Shown here: piece by piece, positions 27,806 through 35,266 of the stretch
Position numbering within the stretch: position 1 is the first letter of the stretch
How the letters are laid out: each line of letters begins with the position of its first letter
Assembly: GCF_021556395.1 (NCBI RefSeq)
Contig: NZ_JAKGCS010000006.1
Coordinates: 310,001-374,000 of the forward strand
Length of the DNA stretch: 64,000 nt
Reading direction: 5' to 3'
From: Acuticoccus kalidii
Lineage (GTDB): Bacteria > Pseudomonadota > Alphaproteobacteria > Rhizobiales > Amorphaceae
The notes under the pieces: model-generated
What the model saw: the letters and a program-made list of their open reading frames with translations, nothing else
Told to the model about the DNA's origin: nothing
Databases searched by the model: none
Made by a program: the position numbers and the translations under genes

Positions 27806-29238
27806 TGGACGTCAACTTCCTGCTCACGCAAAGTGGCGCCGAGGCGCAGCTCATCGGACGCAAGGGCGCCGACATCCCGACGCGCGCGGCGCTGATCGGC
27901 GTCGGCCAGTTCGGCCGCACGCTGCTGATGCAGTCCCGCCGGATTCCGCTCCTCGATCTGCGCGTGCTCTGCGACATCGATCTCGATCGCACGGAAGCGG
28001 TGTGCGTCTCGGCCGGCTTCGATGCCGCGGACGTGGCCCGTGTGACGTCCGTCGCCGAGGGGGAGCGCGCGCTGGACGCGGGCAAGATCGTCATCACCGA
28101 CGATGCGGAAATCGCGATCAAGCTGCCGATCGACGTGCTCGTCGAGGCGACCGGCAACGGGGCGGTCGGCGCCGCGAACGTCGCGCTGGCGATCGAGGAG
28201 GGGCGGCACATCGCCCTCGTCAACAAGGAGACCGACAGCGTGGTCGGTCCGCTGCTCGCGCACCAAGCGCGCGCCGCCGGGCTCGTGCTCAGCCAGGTGG
28301 ACGGCGACCAGCCGAGCCTCCTTCTCGGTCTCATCTCCCGCGCCCGCGCGCTCGGTTTCGAGATCGCCTGCGCCGGCAAAGCGAGTGAGCATGATTTCGT
28401 CTGGAACCCAGAGACCGGCATGGTCCGAGGCGAGGGCGGGCTCGACATCTCCGCCCCCGCGCCGGCCGAGATCTGGGACGGCGGCGGCCGGCCCTTTCCC
28501 GAATTGATCGCTTGGCGTTCGTCGGTGCTCGCGGCGATCCCACAGCGGACGCCGCCGGATTATTGCGAGATGTGCCTCGTCTCCAATGCGAGCGGCCTGA
28601 CGCCCGACCGGCCGCAAATGCACGCCGCCGTCGCCCGCATGACCGAGCTGCCGGACATCTTCCGCGGCGGCGAGCATGGCGGCGTCTTCGCCAAAGACGG
28701 CCATCTCGACATCTTCAACTGCCTGCGCCGCGAGGACGAGATCAGCGCGGCGGGCGGGGTGTTCGCCATTCTCACCGCGCCGGACCTCGAAACGGGCGAA
28801 TTGTTCCGGGCAAAGGGCATCCCGGTGAGCCGCGATGCGCGCCACGTCCTCGTCTACAATCCGACCCACCTTCTCGGGGCCGAGGCGCCGTTGTCGATCC
28901 TCGTGCCGCACCGGCTCGGCCTGTCGACGGGGGCCCAGCGGGTGGCGCCGGTCTCCGACCTCACGATGCGCGCGACGCGCGACATGAAGGCGGGCGAACG
29001 GCTCACCCAGTCCGGTTCGCACCACAAGGTCGACGGGATCGCGCCGGAATTGTCGCCCAACATGGTCCTCACCGAGGATGCGGCGGTCCCTTATTTCATG
29101 GCCGTCGACCTGACGCTCGCGCGCGACGTGAAGGCGGGCGACGCGGTGACGGTCGGCGATGTCGTGAAGCCGGAGGCCTCCTCGCTCTGGGCGATGCGGG
29201 CCGAGCAGGACGCGATGAAGGACGCGCTCAGCCTCTAG
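27805..29238 (+). CDS. Homoserine-dehydrogenase-like oxidoreductase with C-terminal SAF domain (COG4091 type)
   Basis: Protein of 477 residues. The N-terminal half is a Rossmann domain (ALIGVGQFGRTLLMQSRR at about residue 30) with the dehydrogenase-like segment DVLVEATGNGAVGAANVALAI. The C-terminal part is a SAF domain (TRDMKAGERLTQSGSHHKVDGI), related to antifreeze and sialic-acid-synthase folds. The family has no settled function. Its neighbours suggest it oxidises or rearranges the product of the cyclase-family hydrolase. The ATG at 27805 overlaps the previous stop; a GTG one codon earlier is possible. It is the last gene of the TRAP operon. Confidence 0.78.
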   Translation: MDVNFLLTQSGAEAQLIGRKGADIPTRAALIGVGQFGRTLLMQSRRIPLLDLRVLCDIDLDRTEAVCVSAGFDAADVARVTSVAEGERALDAGKIVITDDAEIAIKLPIDVLVEATGNGAVGAANVALAIEEGRHIALVNKETDSVVGPLLAHQARAAGLVLSQVDGDQPSLLLGLISRARALGFEIACAGKASEHDFVWNPETGMVRGEGGLDISAPAPAEIWDGGGRPFPELIAWRSSVLAAIPQRTPPDYCEMCLVSNASGLTPDRPQMHAAVARMTELPDIFRGGEHGGVFAKDGHLDIFNCLRREDEISAAGGVFAILTAPDLETGELFRAKGIPVSRDARHVLVYNPTHLLGAEAPLSILVPHRLGLSTGAQRVAPVSDLTMRATRDMKAGERLTQSGSHHKVDGIAPELSPNMVLTEDAAVPYFMAVDLTLARDVKAGDAVTVGDVVKPEASSLWAMRAEQDAMKDALSL

Positions 29239-29301
29239 GCCCGACCGCCGGCAGGTCGGAACGGCCGCCGCGCATCTCGCCTTTTTGGGGGGCGGCCGGA
29301 C

Positions 29302-29904
29302 CTATCGGCCCTCGAAAAGGTCGGCGAGGCGCGCGCCCGCCGTCCAATGCACGGCGTTCCAGCCGGCAGCACGCGCCGCGTCGACATTGGCCAAGGTATC
29401 GTCGACGAGGAGCGTATCCCCCGGCGCGGAGCCGCTTCGCCGGAGCGCCGCGTCGAAGAAGGCGCGATCGGGCTTCCGCGCCGCGATCTCGGCCGAATAG
29501 ACGATCCCGTCGACATGGTCGCCGAGCGCGAGCCGGTCCATCAGATGGCGCGCCCGCAAATGCTCCTGATTGGTGGCGAGATAGACCGTCACACCGCGCG
29601 CCCTCAGGGCATCGCAATCGGCGAGGACCGCTGCGTCGAGGGCGGCGTCCTTGGTGAACCAATAGTCGATGAAGGTGTGGGCCGAGAGCGAGGGGGCGAG
29701 TTCGGCGAGACACGCGGCGAGCGTGTCGACGAGCGGCTTGCGGCCGGTGACGATGTCGTTCCAATGCGGGACGAAGAAGGCCCCGTGCAGCCGATCCGGT
29801 GCGATGCCGAGATCGCGCTCGATATCGGTTGCCCAGGACCGGCCGTCCTCCTCGCGTCCGTTGACGACGACCCCGTCGACATCGAGCATCAGGCACTGCG
29901 TCAT
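29302..29904 (-). CDS. HAD-superfamily hydrolase
   Basis: Probable small-molecule phosphatase of 200 residues. Motif I is MLDVDGVV (Asp8 nucleophile and Asp10), motif II is YLATNQ, motif III Lys lies in IAARKPDRAFF, and motif IV is LLVDDTLANVDAARAAG. This layout matches the haloacid-dehalogenase group with a helical cap between motifs I and II. The substrate is unknown. It is convergent with the TRAP operon and divergent from the 2-hydroxyacid dehydrogenase gene, so it is probably separately regulated. Confidence 0.82.
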   Translation of the reverse strand: MTQCLMLDVDGVVVNGREEDGRSWATDIERDLGIAPDRLHGAFFVPHWNDIVTGRKPLVDTLAACLAELAPSLSAHTFIDYWFTKDAALDAAVLADCDALRARGVTVYLATNQEHLRARHLMDRLALGDHVDGIVYSAEIAARKPDRAFFDAALRRSGSAPGDTLLVDDTLANVDAARAAGWNAVHWTAGARLADLFEGR

Positions 29905-29971
29905 GGTGCGGATCCGTCCCTCGCGGATGGCGAATGATCCCCCTCAATCCGCGCAATCGCGCCGATGTGCA

Positions 29972-29985
29972 ATCCCGTGCGGGAT
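29972..29985. promoter_or_regulatory. Palindrome ATCCCG-TG-CGGGAT in a divergent promoter region
   Basis: A perfect six-base inverted repeat with a two-base centre, midway between the divergent HAD and 2-hydroxyacid dehydrogenase genes. It could be an operator; no regulator gene is adjacent. Confidence 0.25.
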
Positions 29986-30099
29986 GAGCCTCCGCATGGC
30001 CTTCCTTTGTCTGCGCGTCTGGTTAATCTGCGCCCGCGGAGCGTTGCACTCATCCTATCGGCGCGGCCTCCACCCATACGACCAACGCGGAGGAGCCCG

Positions 30100-31095
30100 A
30101 TGAGAATCCTGTTGACCCACACGCGGCACATGCTCGCGAACTATTATGGCGCAGGGCCGCTCGCCGCCCTGCGCGCGCTCGCCGACGTCCGCATCAACGA
30201 CAGCGACGCCGTGCTCGAAGGCGCCGCGCTCGCCGAGGCCGCGAAGGGCTGCGACATCGTTCTTTCGGACCGGCAGACGCCCGGCCCTACGCCGTTCTTC
30301 GCCGCGGCACCCGACGTCGTCGCCTTCATGCGGTGCGCCGTCGACGTGCGCAATATCGACGTCGACGAAGCGAGCCGGCACGGTGTTCTCGTCACCCAGG
30401 CGACGCCGGGCTTCACCGCCTCCGTGGTCGAGCTCGGGGTGGGCTTCATGGTCGACCTCGCCCGCGGGATGACGGATTATGCATCGGACTATCGCAGCGG
30501 GGGCGAGCCCGACGGGCAGATGGGGCGCCAGCTCGCCGGCGCGACGGTCGGCGTGATCGGCTATGGAACGCTCGGCAAGCGCTTTTCCGAGGTCGCCCGG
30601 GCGATCGGGATGCGCGTCCTGGTGAGCGACCCCCACAAGACGATCACCGACGAGGGGATCACCCAGGTCGACCTGCCGACGCTGCTGTCGGAGGCCGATT
30701 TCGTCGTCTGCCTCGCGATCGCCACCGAAGAGACGGAGAATCTGATCGACGCGGCGGCGTTCGCGCGGATGCGGCCGACGAGCTATTTCATCAACCTGTC
30801 CCGCGGCAATCTCGTCGACGAAGCGGCGCTCACGGCGGTGCTCGACGCGAAGGGGATCGCCGGCGCCGCGATCGATGTCGGCCGCGCGCCGGACCAGAAG
30901 CCGAGCCTCGATCTCGCACGGCGGTCGGACGTGATCGCCGCGCCGCATGTCGGCGGCCTCACCCCCGAGGCGATCTCCCATCAGGCCTACGACACGGTGG
31001 CCCAGGTGAAGGCGCTCACCGAGGGGCATATGCCCAAAGGCGCGGTGAACCCGGACGCCGCCGAGCGTCTCGCGCGGATCGGCGTCGCCCGCTGA
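30100..31095 (+). CDS. D-isomer-specific 2-hydroxyacid dehydrogenase family protein
   Basis: NAD(P)-dependent oxidoreductase of 331 residues. The Rossmann motif is VGVIGYGTLGKRF at about residue 150. Of the catalytic triad, Arg is in NLSRGNLVDEAAL and His in APHVGGLTPEA. The usual Glu of DVFxxEP is not present: the segment reads DVGRAPDQKPSLD, as in one Rhizobiales subfamily. Substrate unknown, probably a short 2-keto or 2-hydroxy acid. I start it at the ATG at 30100 behind GGAGGAG; the longer upstream frame has no coding character. It may serve the neighbouring TRAP-imported compound, but it is not in that operon. Confidence 0.82.
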   Translation: MRILLTHTRHMLANYYGAGPLAALRALADVRINDSDAVLEGAALAEAAKGCDIVLSDRQTPGPTPFFAAAPDVVAFMRCAVDVRNIDVDEASRHGVLVTQATPGFTASVVELGVGFMVDLARGMTDYASDYRSGGEPDGQMGRQLAGATVGVIGYGTLGKRFSEVARAIGMRVLVSDPHKTITDEGITQVDLPTLLSEADFVVCLAIATEETENLIDAAAFARMRPTSYFINLSRGNLVDEAALTAVLDAKGIAGAAIDVGRAPDQKPSLDLARRSDVIAAPHVGGLTPEAISHQAYDTVAQVKALTEGHMPKGAVNPDAAERLARIGVAR

Positions 31096-31106
31096 TCCAC
31101 GGCATC

Positions 31107-31128
31107 GAGGGGCTCCGCGGGGCCCCTC
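31107..31128. terminator. Hairpin between convergent genes
   Basis: GAGGGGC (31107-31113) pairs with GCCCCTC (31122-31128) between the stop codons of the 2-hydroxyacid dehydrogenase and CoA-binding genes. The T-rich tail is poor (CCTTTG), so termination may be weak or bidirectional. Confidence 0.4.
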
Positions 31129-31660
31129 AGCCTTTGTTCGGGCCGGGGGAGAGGCCGAGGCGCTGGAAGCCCTCCATCGCGACCGGCCGGCGCGAGGAGA
31201 TGCGGCGGGAATTGACGCCGGACCAGCGGATCTCACCCGAAAGGCGGCCATATTCGATCTTCGGGCAGCGGTTCTGGATGACGGTGAGGCCCGCCTGTTC
31301 CGCGACGGCGGCCGCTTCGTCGTTGCGCACGCCGAGCTGGAGCCACAGCACCTTCGGCAGCGGTTCGAGGGCGAGCACCTCCTCGACCACCTGCGGCACC
31401 GCCTCCGACGCGCGGAAGACGTCGACCATGTCGATCGGCTCCGGCACGTCGGCGAGGCGGCCATAGCAAAGCTGGCCGCCGATCGTCTTGCCGGCCTGGC
31501 CCGGATTGATCGGGAAGACCGTGAAGCCCTTCTGGACGAGATAGAGAAGCACGAAATTCGACGGCCGGACCGGGTTCGCCGAGGCGCCGACCATCGCGAT
31601 CGTCTTCACCCCGTGGAGGATGCTCTCGATGAGGGCGTCGTCATACTGGTCGTGGTTCAT
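31127..31660 (-). CDS. CoA-binding protein (YccU-like)
   Basis: Protein of 177 residues with a CoA_binding Rossmann fold: TIAMVGASANPVRPSNFVLLYL near residue 20, VFPINPG, and the C-terminal VIQNRCPKIEYGRL. The family binds CoA or acetyl-CoA; its cellular role is not known. It is downstream of a crotonase gene (stop-to-start distance about 40 bases) on the same strand. The grouping CoA-binding, crotonase, thioesterase, rplM, rpsI is common in alphaproteobacteria. Confidence 0.85.
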   Translation of the reverse strand: MNHDQYDDALIESILHGVKTIAMVGASANPVRPSNFVLLYLVQKGFTVFPINPGQAGKTIGGQLCYGRLADVPEPIDMVDVFRASEAVPQVVEEVLALEPLPKVLWLQLGVRNDEAAAVAEQAGLTVIQNRCPKIEYGRLSGEIRWSGVNSRRISSRRPVAMEGFQRLGLSPGPNKG

Positions 31661-31700
31661 GCGAAAGCTTCCGGGGTCGGGAATGGGGACGGGTCGGTGA

Positions 31701-32507
31701 TCAGCGGTCCCGCCATTCGGGCGGACGCTTCTCGGCGAAGGCGGCGAGGCCCTCGCGGCCGTCGTCCATGAGGAGATTGTCGACCATCGCCGCGCTCGCG
31801 CATCGGTAGGCCTCGTGGACGGGAAGGCCGGCCTGCGCCTTCACCGCGCGCTTGCCGAGGGCGAGCACGGCGGCGGACTTCTCGGCGATATGGGCAGCGA
31901 AGGCCATCGTCTCCGCCTCGAGGAGGGCGGTCGGAACGATACGGTTCACGAGCCCGATCCGCAGCGCGTGCTCGGCGCCGATGAGGTCGCCGGTCATCAA
32001 CAGCTCGGCCGCGTGCTTGGCGGCGACGGTGCGGGTGAGGGGCACGGCCGGGGTGGAGCAGTAGAGGCCGAAGGTGACGCCGGTGGTGCCGAAGCGGGCG
32101 GCCTCGGAGGCGACGGCGAGATCGCAGGCGGCGACGAGCTGGCATCCGGCGGCGACCGCGGTGGCGTGCACCTCGGCGATCACCGGCTGGGGGACGCGCT
32201 CGATCTTCTCCATCATCGCCGAGCATTCCTCGAACAGGGCGGCGAAGAAGGCGCGCCCACCGTCGGCGTCGGCATGATGGGAGGCCATCGCCTTCATGTC
32301 GTGTCCGGCGCAGAAAGCCGGGCCGGTGGCGGCGATGACGATGACGCCGGCATCCGGCGCGTCGAGCGCGGCGGAGAGGGCGGCCATCATCTCGTGCGTC
32401 AGAAGATTGCGCTGCGGGCCGCGATTGAGCACGATCCGCCGCACGCGTCCGACATCCTCGATGAGAACGGCGTCAGTGGGTGCTTGCGAGGGGGGCGATC
32501 CATCCAT
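31701..32507 (-). CDS. Enoyl-CoA hydratase/isomerase family protein (ECHDC3-like crotonase)
   Basis: Crotonase-fold protein of 268 residues. The CoA-binding oxyanion segments are GPAFCAGHDMKAM and VHATAVAAGCQLVAACDLAVAS. Gln occupies the place where hydratases have the first catalytic Glu (GCEL), and GLYCSTPAVP lacks the second Glu, so ordinary enoyl-CoA hydration is doubtful; ECHDC3-type proteins show the same change. The ATG at 32507 is used; the frame upstream reads antisense to the thioesterase gene. It is divergent from that gene across only 39 bases, suggesting compact shared promoters. Confidence 0.85.
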   Translation of the reverse strand: MDGSPPSQAPTDAVLIEDVGRVRRIVLNRGPQRNLLTHEMMAALSAALDAPDAGVIVIAATGPAFCAGHDMKAMASHHADADGGRAFFAALFEECSAMMEKIERVPQPVIAEVHATAVAAGCQLVAACDLAVASEAARFGTTGVTFGLYCSTPAVPLTRTVAAKHAAELLMTGDLIGAEHALRIGLVNRIVPTALLEAETMAFAAHIAEKSAAVLALGKRAVKAQAGLPVHEAYRCASAAMVDNLLMDDGREGLAAFAEKRPPEWRDR

Positions 32508-32546
32508 AGGGCTTAGAAAACGCCCGCCACAACGTGCAGTCAATCC

Positions 32547-32969
32547 ATGACCCTCGACGAGATCCGCGCCTATCTGACCGCCGAGTTTCCGCAAGTCTTC
32601 GCCCGGCCGGGCATCGCGATCGACCGCGCCGAAGACGGATTCGCCGCGCTCCATTTCCTGCCGGGTGAGGATCATCTGCGTCCCGGCCGCATCGTCTCCG
32701 GGCCGACTTTGATGATGCTCGCCGACGCCGCCGCCTACGCTGCGCTCCTCTCGATGCCGATCGACGCCAAGATGGCGGTGACGACGAACCTCAACGTGTC
32801 CTTCCTGCGGGCGAGCCCCGAGGGGCAGACGATCGTGCAGGAGGCGCGAGTGATGAAGCCCGGCAAGCGGCTCTCCGTCATCGTCTGCGAGGCGTTCGGG
32901 GCGGATCGGACCGCGCTCGCCCACGCCACGATGACTTACGCGATGCCGACGGTTTCTCCGGTCGCGTAA
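32547..32969 (+). CDS. PaaI-family thioesterase (hotdog fold)
   Basis: Small acyl-CoA thioesterase of 140 residues. The hotdog helix region LRPGRIVSGPTLMMLADAAAYAALL corresponds to the catalytic H-G-G-x(10-12)-D/E helix with GPTLMMLADAA, and the strand AVTTNLNVSFLRAS follows. The usual His-Gly-Gly is replaced by Val-Ser-Gly. It precedes rplM by about 150 bases, a conserved order in Rhizobiales. The physiological acyl-CoA is unknown. Confidence 0.85.
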   Translation: MTLDEIRAYLTAEFPQVFARPGIAIDRAEDGFAALHFLPGEDHLRPGRIVSGPTLMMLADAAAYAALLSMPIDAKMAVTTNLNVSFLRASPEGQTIVQEARVMKPGKRLSVIVCEAFGADRTALAHATMTYAMPTVSPVA

Positions 32970-33024
32970 GAAGATCGGCGTGTGGTAATATCATACCCTT
33001 GATGTAAGATATTGATTTTATTGG

Positions 33025-33068
33025 TATAATAAAAGTCGCTTGACGTTTCCGCGGGAAGGCCTCATATG
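33025..33068 (+). promoter_or_regulatory. Candidate promoter region of rplM-rpsI
   Basis: An AT-rich island in GC-rich DNA. It has a perfect TATAAT at 33025-33030, without a good -35 at proper distance, and a TTGACG at 33040-33045 with CATATG 17 bases downstream at 33063-33068. The second pair fits alphaproteobacterial sigma-70 spacing; either could drive the ribosomal operon. Confidence 0.4.
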
Positions 33069-33119
33069 CGCGCCACGCTGCGGCTCACGCAGCACGACAT
33101 CTTTTTCATGGAACACGCC

Positions 33120-33584
33120 ATGCACACCATTTCCGCAAAGCCTGCGGAGGTCGAAAAGCGCTGGGTCGTGGTCGACGCCACGGATCTCGTTGTGGGTCGC
33201 CTCGCAGCGCAGATTGCCCTGCGCTTGCGCGGCAAGCATCTGCCGATCTTCACGCCGCACGTCGACTGCGGCGACAATGTCATTGTCATCAATGCCGACA
33301 AGGTGGCCTTCACGGGCCGCAAGTACGAGCAGCAGATGTACTATAAGCACACCGGCCATCCCGGCGGCATCAAGGAGCGCACGGCGAAGCAGATCCTCGA
33401 AGGTCGCTTCCCCGAGCGCGTCCTCGAATCGGCCGTGAAGCGGATGATGCCGCGTGGCCCGCTCGGCCGCCAGCAGATGAAGAATCTGCGCATCTATTCG
33501 GGCCCCAATCATCCCCACGAAGCCCAGCAGCCGGAGGTTCTCGACCTCGGCGGGCAGAACACGAAGAATGTGAGGGCGAAGTGA
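33120..33584 (+). CDS. rplM: 50S ribosomal protein L13
   Basis: Ribosomal protein L13, 154 residues, a component of the large subunit that assembles early on 23S rRNA. The diagnostic region runs from [19 protein letters not shown] through [40 protein letters not shown] and [18 protein letters not shown] to the C-terminal [12 protein letters not shown]. The ATG at 33120 gives the usual length; upstream ATGs at 33066 and 33108 would add an atypical leader. rpsI overlaps its stop (GTGA). Confidence 0.97.
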   Translation: MHTISAKPAEVEKRWVVVDATDLVVGRLAAQIALRLRGKHLPIFTPHVDCGDNVIVINADKVAFTGRKYEQQMYYKHTGHPGGIKERTAKQILEGRFPERVLESAVKRMMPRGPLGRQQMKNLRIYSGPNHPHEAQQPEVLDLGGQNTKNVRAK

Positions 33585-34072
33585 GCGATACCGTTCAGTC
33601 GCTGGAAGATCTCGGTGCCGCCATCGGCCAGGGCGAGGGTGACGCGGTCGAAACCGCGCCCGTCCACGTCCAGAAGCTCGACTCGTTCGGCCGCGCCTAC
33701 GCGACCGGCAAGCGCAAGGATGCGGTCGCCCGCGTCTGGGTGAAGCCGGGTACCGGCCGCATCACCGTGAACAAGAAGCCGTACGAGGAATATTTCGCGC
33801 GGCCCGTGCTCCAGATGGTGATCCGTCAGCCGATGCTCGTCGCCTCGCGCGAGGGTCAGTTCGACGTGATCTGCACCGTCTCCGGTGGTGGCCTCTCCGG
33901 TCAGGCCGGCGCGGTCCGTCACGGCATCTCCAAGGCGCTCACCCACTATGAGCCCGAGCTGCGCAGCATCCTGAAGCGCGTCGGCTTCCTCACGCGCGAC
34001 AGCCGCGTCGTGGAGCGTAAGAAATACGGTCGCCGGAAGGCCCGTCGTTCGTTCCAGTTCTCCAAGCGCTAA
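33581..34072 (+). CDS. rpsI: 30S ribosomal protein S9
   Basis: Ribosomal protein S9, 163 residues, whose C-terminal tail reaches the P-site tRNA. Diagnostic segments are [17 protein letters not shown], the central [17 protein letters not shown] and the basic end [18 protein letters not shown]. The first 35 residues are an acidic extension common in alphaproteobacteria. A GTG start at 33581 overlaps the rplM stop, so both are translated from one message. A strong intrinsic terminator follows. Confidence 0.97.
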   Translation: MSDTVQSLEDLGAAIGQGEGDAVETAPVHVQKLDSFGRAYATGKRKDAVARVWVKPGTGRITVNKKPYEEYFARPVLQMVIRQPMLVASREGQFDVICTVSGGGLSGQAGAVRHGISKALTHYEPELRSILKRVGFLTRDSRVVERKKYGRRKARRSFQFSKR

Positions 34073-34101
34073 GCGCTCGGCTCCCATCTCGTATGGTACG
34101 A

Positions 34102-34131
34102 AGCCCGGCGCATTGCGCCGGGCTTTTTTTG
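34102..34131 (+). terminator. Intrinsic terminator after rpsI
   Basis: AGCCCGGCGC (from 34102) pairs with GCGCCGGGCT around the loop ATT, followed by seven T residues. A ten-base GC stem with a T run is a textbook rho-independent terminator. It separates rplM-rpsI from argC. Confidence 0.92.
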
Positions 34132-34156
34132 TTTCACTGGGCTATCGGGGACAGAC

Positions 34157-35194
34157 ATGGACACCCTCAACGTCGCGATCTATGGCGCTTCCGGCTACAC
34201 CGGGGCCGAGCTCATCCGCCTTCTCGCCCGCCATCCCGCGGTCCGAATCGCGGCGTTGTCGGCCGAGAGCAACGCCGGCAAGCCGATGGCCGACGTCTTC
34301 CCGCAATTCTCGACGCTCGACCTGCCGATCCTCCAGAAGCTCGACGAGGTGGATCTCGGCCCGATCGACGTCCTGTTCTGCGCGCTGCCGCACGGCACGA
34401 CCCAGGTGACGCTGAAGGCGGCGCTCGAGGCGAAGCCGAGCCTCAAGATCGTCGACCTGTCGGCCGACTTCCGCCTGTCCGATCCGGCGTCCTACGCAAC
34501 CTGGTACGGTCACGAGCACCAGGCGACCGCATTGCAGAAAGAGGCCGTTTACGGCCTCGTCGAGATCCATCGCGAGGCGCTGAAATCGGCGCGGCTCGTC
34601 GGCAATCCCGGTTGCTACACGACGGCGACGCTCCTGCCGCTGGTGCCGATCGTGAAGGCCGGGCTCGTCGACCTCGAAGAGATCGTCGTCGACGCCAAGT
34701 CGGGCGTCACCGGGGCGGGCCGGGCGGCGAAAGTCGCGAACCTCTTCGGCGAGGTGTCGGAGGGTTTCCACGCCTATGGCGTCGGCAAGCACCGGCACAC
34801 GGCCGAGCTCGACCAGGAGCTCAGCCTTGCCGCCGGCACCAGCGTCGCGCCGACCTTCACGCCGCATCTCGTGCCGATGAACCGCGGCATCTATGCGACG
34901 ATCTATGTGAAGGGCGATCCGAAGGCGATCCACGCGACGCTCGCCGAGCGTTATGGGGACGAGCCCTTCGTCGCGGTGCTGCCGTTTGGGGAGGTGCCGC
35001 AATCGCGCCATGTGCGGGGCTCCAACCACACCCGTATCGGCGTGGTGCCCGATCGGCGCAGCGGGCGGGCGATCGTGCTGTCGACGCTCGACAATCTGGT
35101 CAAGGGCGCGTCCGGCCAGGCCGTTCAGAACATGAACGTCGTGACCGGGCTCGACGAGGCGACGGGGCTGTCACAGCTCGCCCTCTTCCCCTGA
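34157..35194 (+). CDS. argC: N-acetyl-gamma-glutamyl-phosphate reductase
   Basis: Arginine biosynthesis enzyme of 345 residues; it reduces N-acetylglutamyl phosphate to the semialdehyde with NADPH. The Rossmann motif is VAIYGASGYTGAELIRLL at the N-terminus, the catalytic Cys153 lies in LVGNPGCYTTATLLPL, and the substrate region is DAKSGVTGAGRAAK. The C-terminus NLVKGASGQAVQNMN is typical. It is preceded by GGGGAC and by the rpsI terminator, so it should have its own promoter. The rpsI-argC adjacency is common in Rhizobiales. Confidence 0.96.
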   Translation: MDTLNVAIYGASGYTGAELIRLLARHPAVRIAALSAESNAGKPMADVFPQFSTLDLPILQKLDEVDLGPIDVLFCALPHGTTQVTLKAALEAKPSLKIVDLSADFRLSDPASYATWYGHEHQATALQKEAVYGLVEIHREALKSARLVGNPGCYTTATLLPLVPIVKAGLVDLEEIVVDAKSGVTGAGRAAKVANLFGEVSEGFHAYGVGKHRHTAELDQELSLAAGTSVAPTFTPHLVPMNRGIYATIYVKGDPKAIHATLAERYGDEPFVAVLPFGEVPQSRHVRGSNHTRIGVVPDRRSGRAIVLSTLDNLVKGASGQAVQNMNVVTGLDEATGLSQLALFP

Positions 35195-35266
35195 TCCGCG
35201 GCGACAAGCCCGCGGCAACCGAGCCGTGTTTCCTGGTCCCGCATTCGGGGACCAGGGGAGGGCGCG

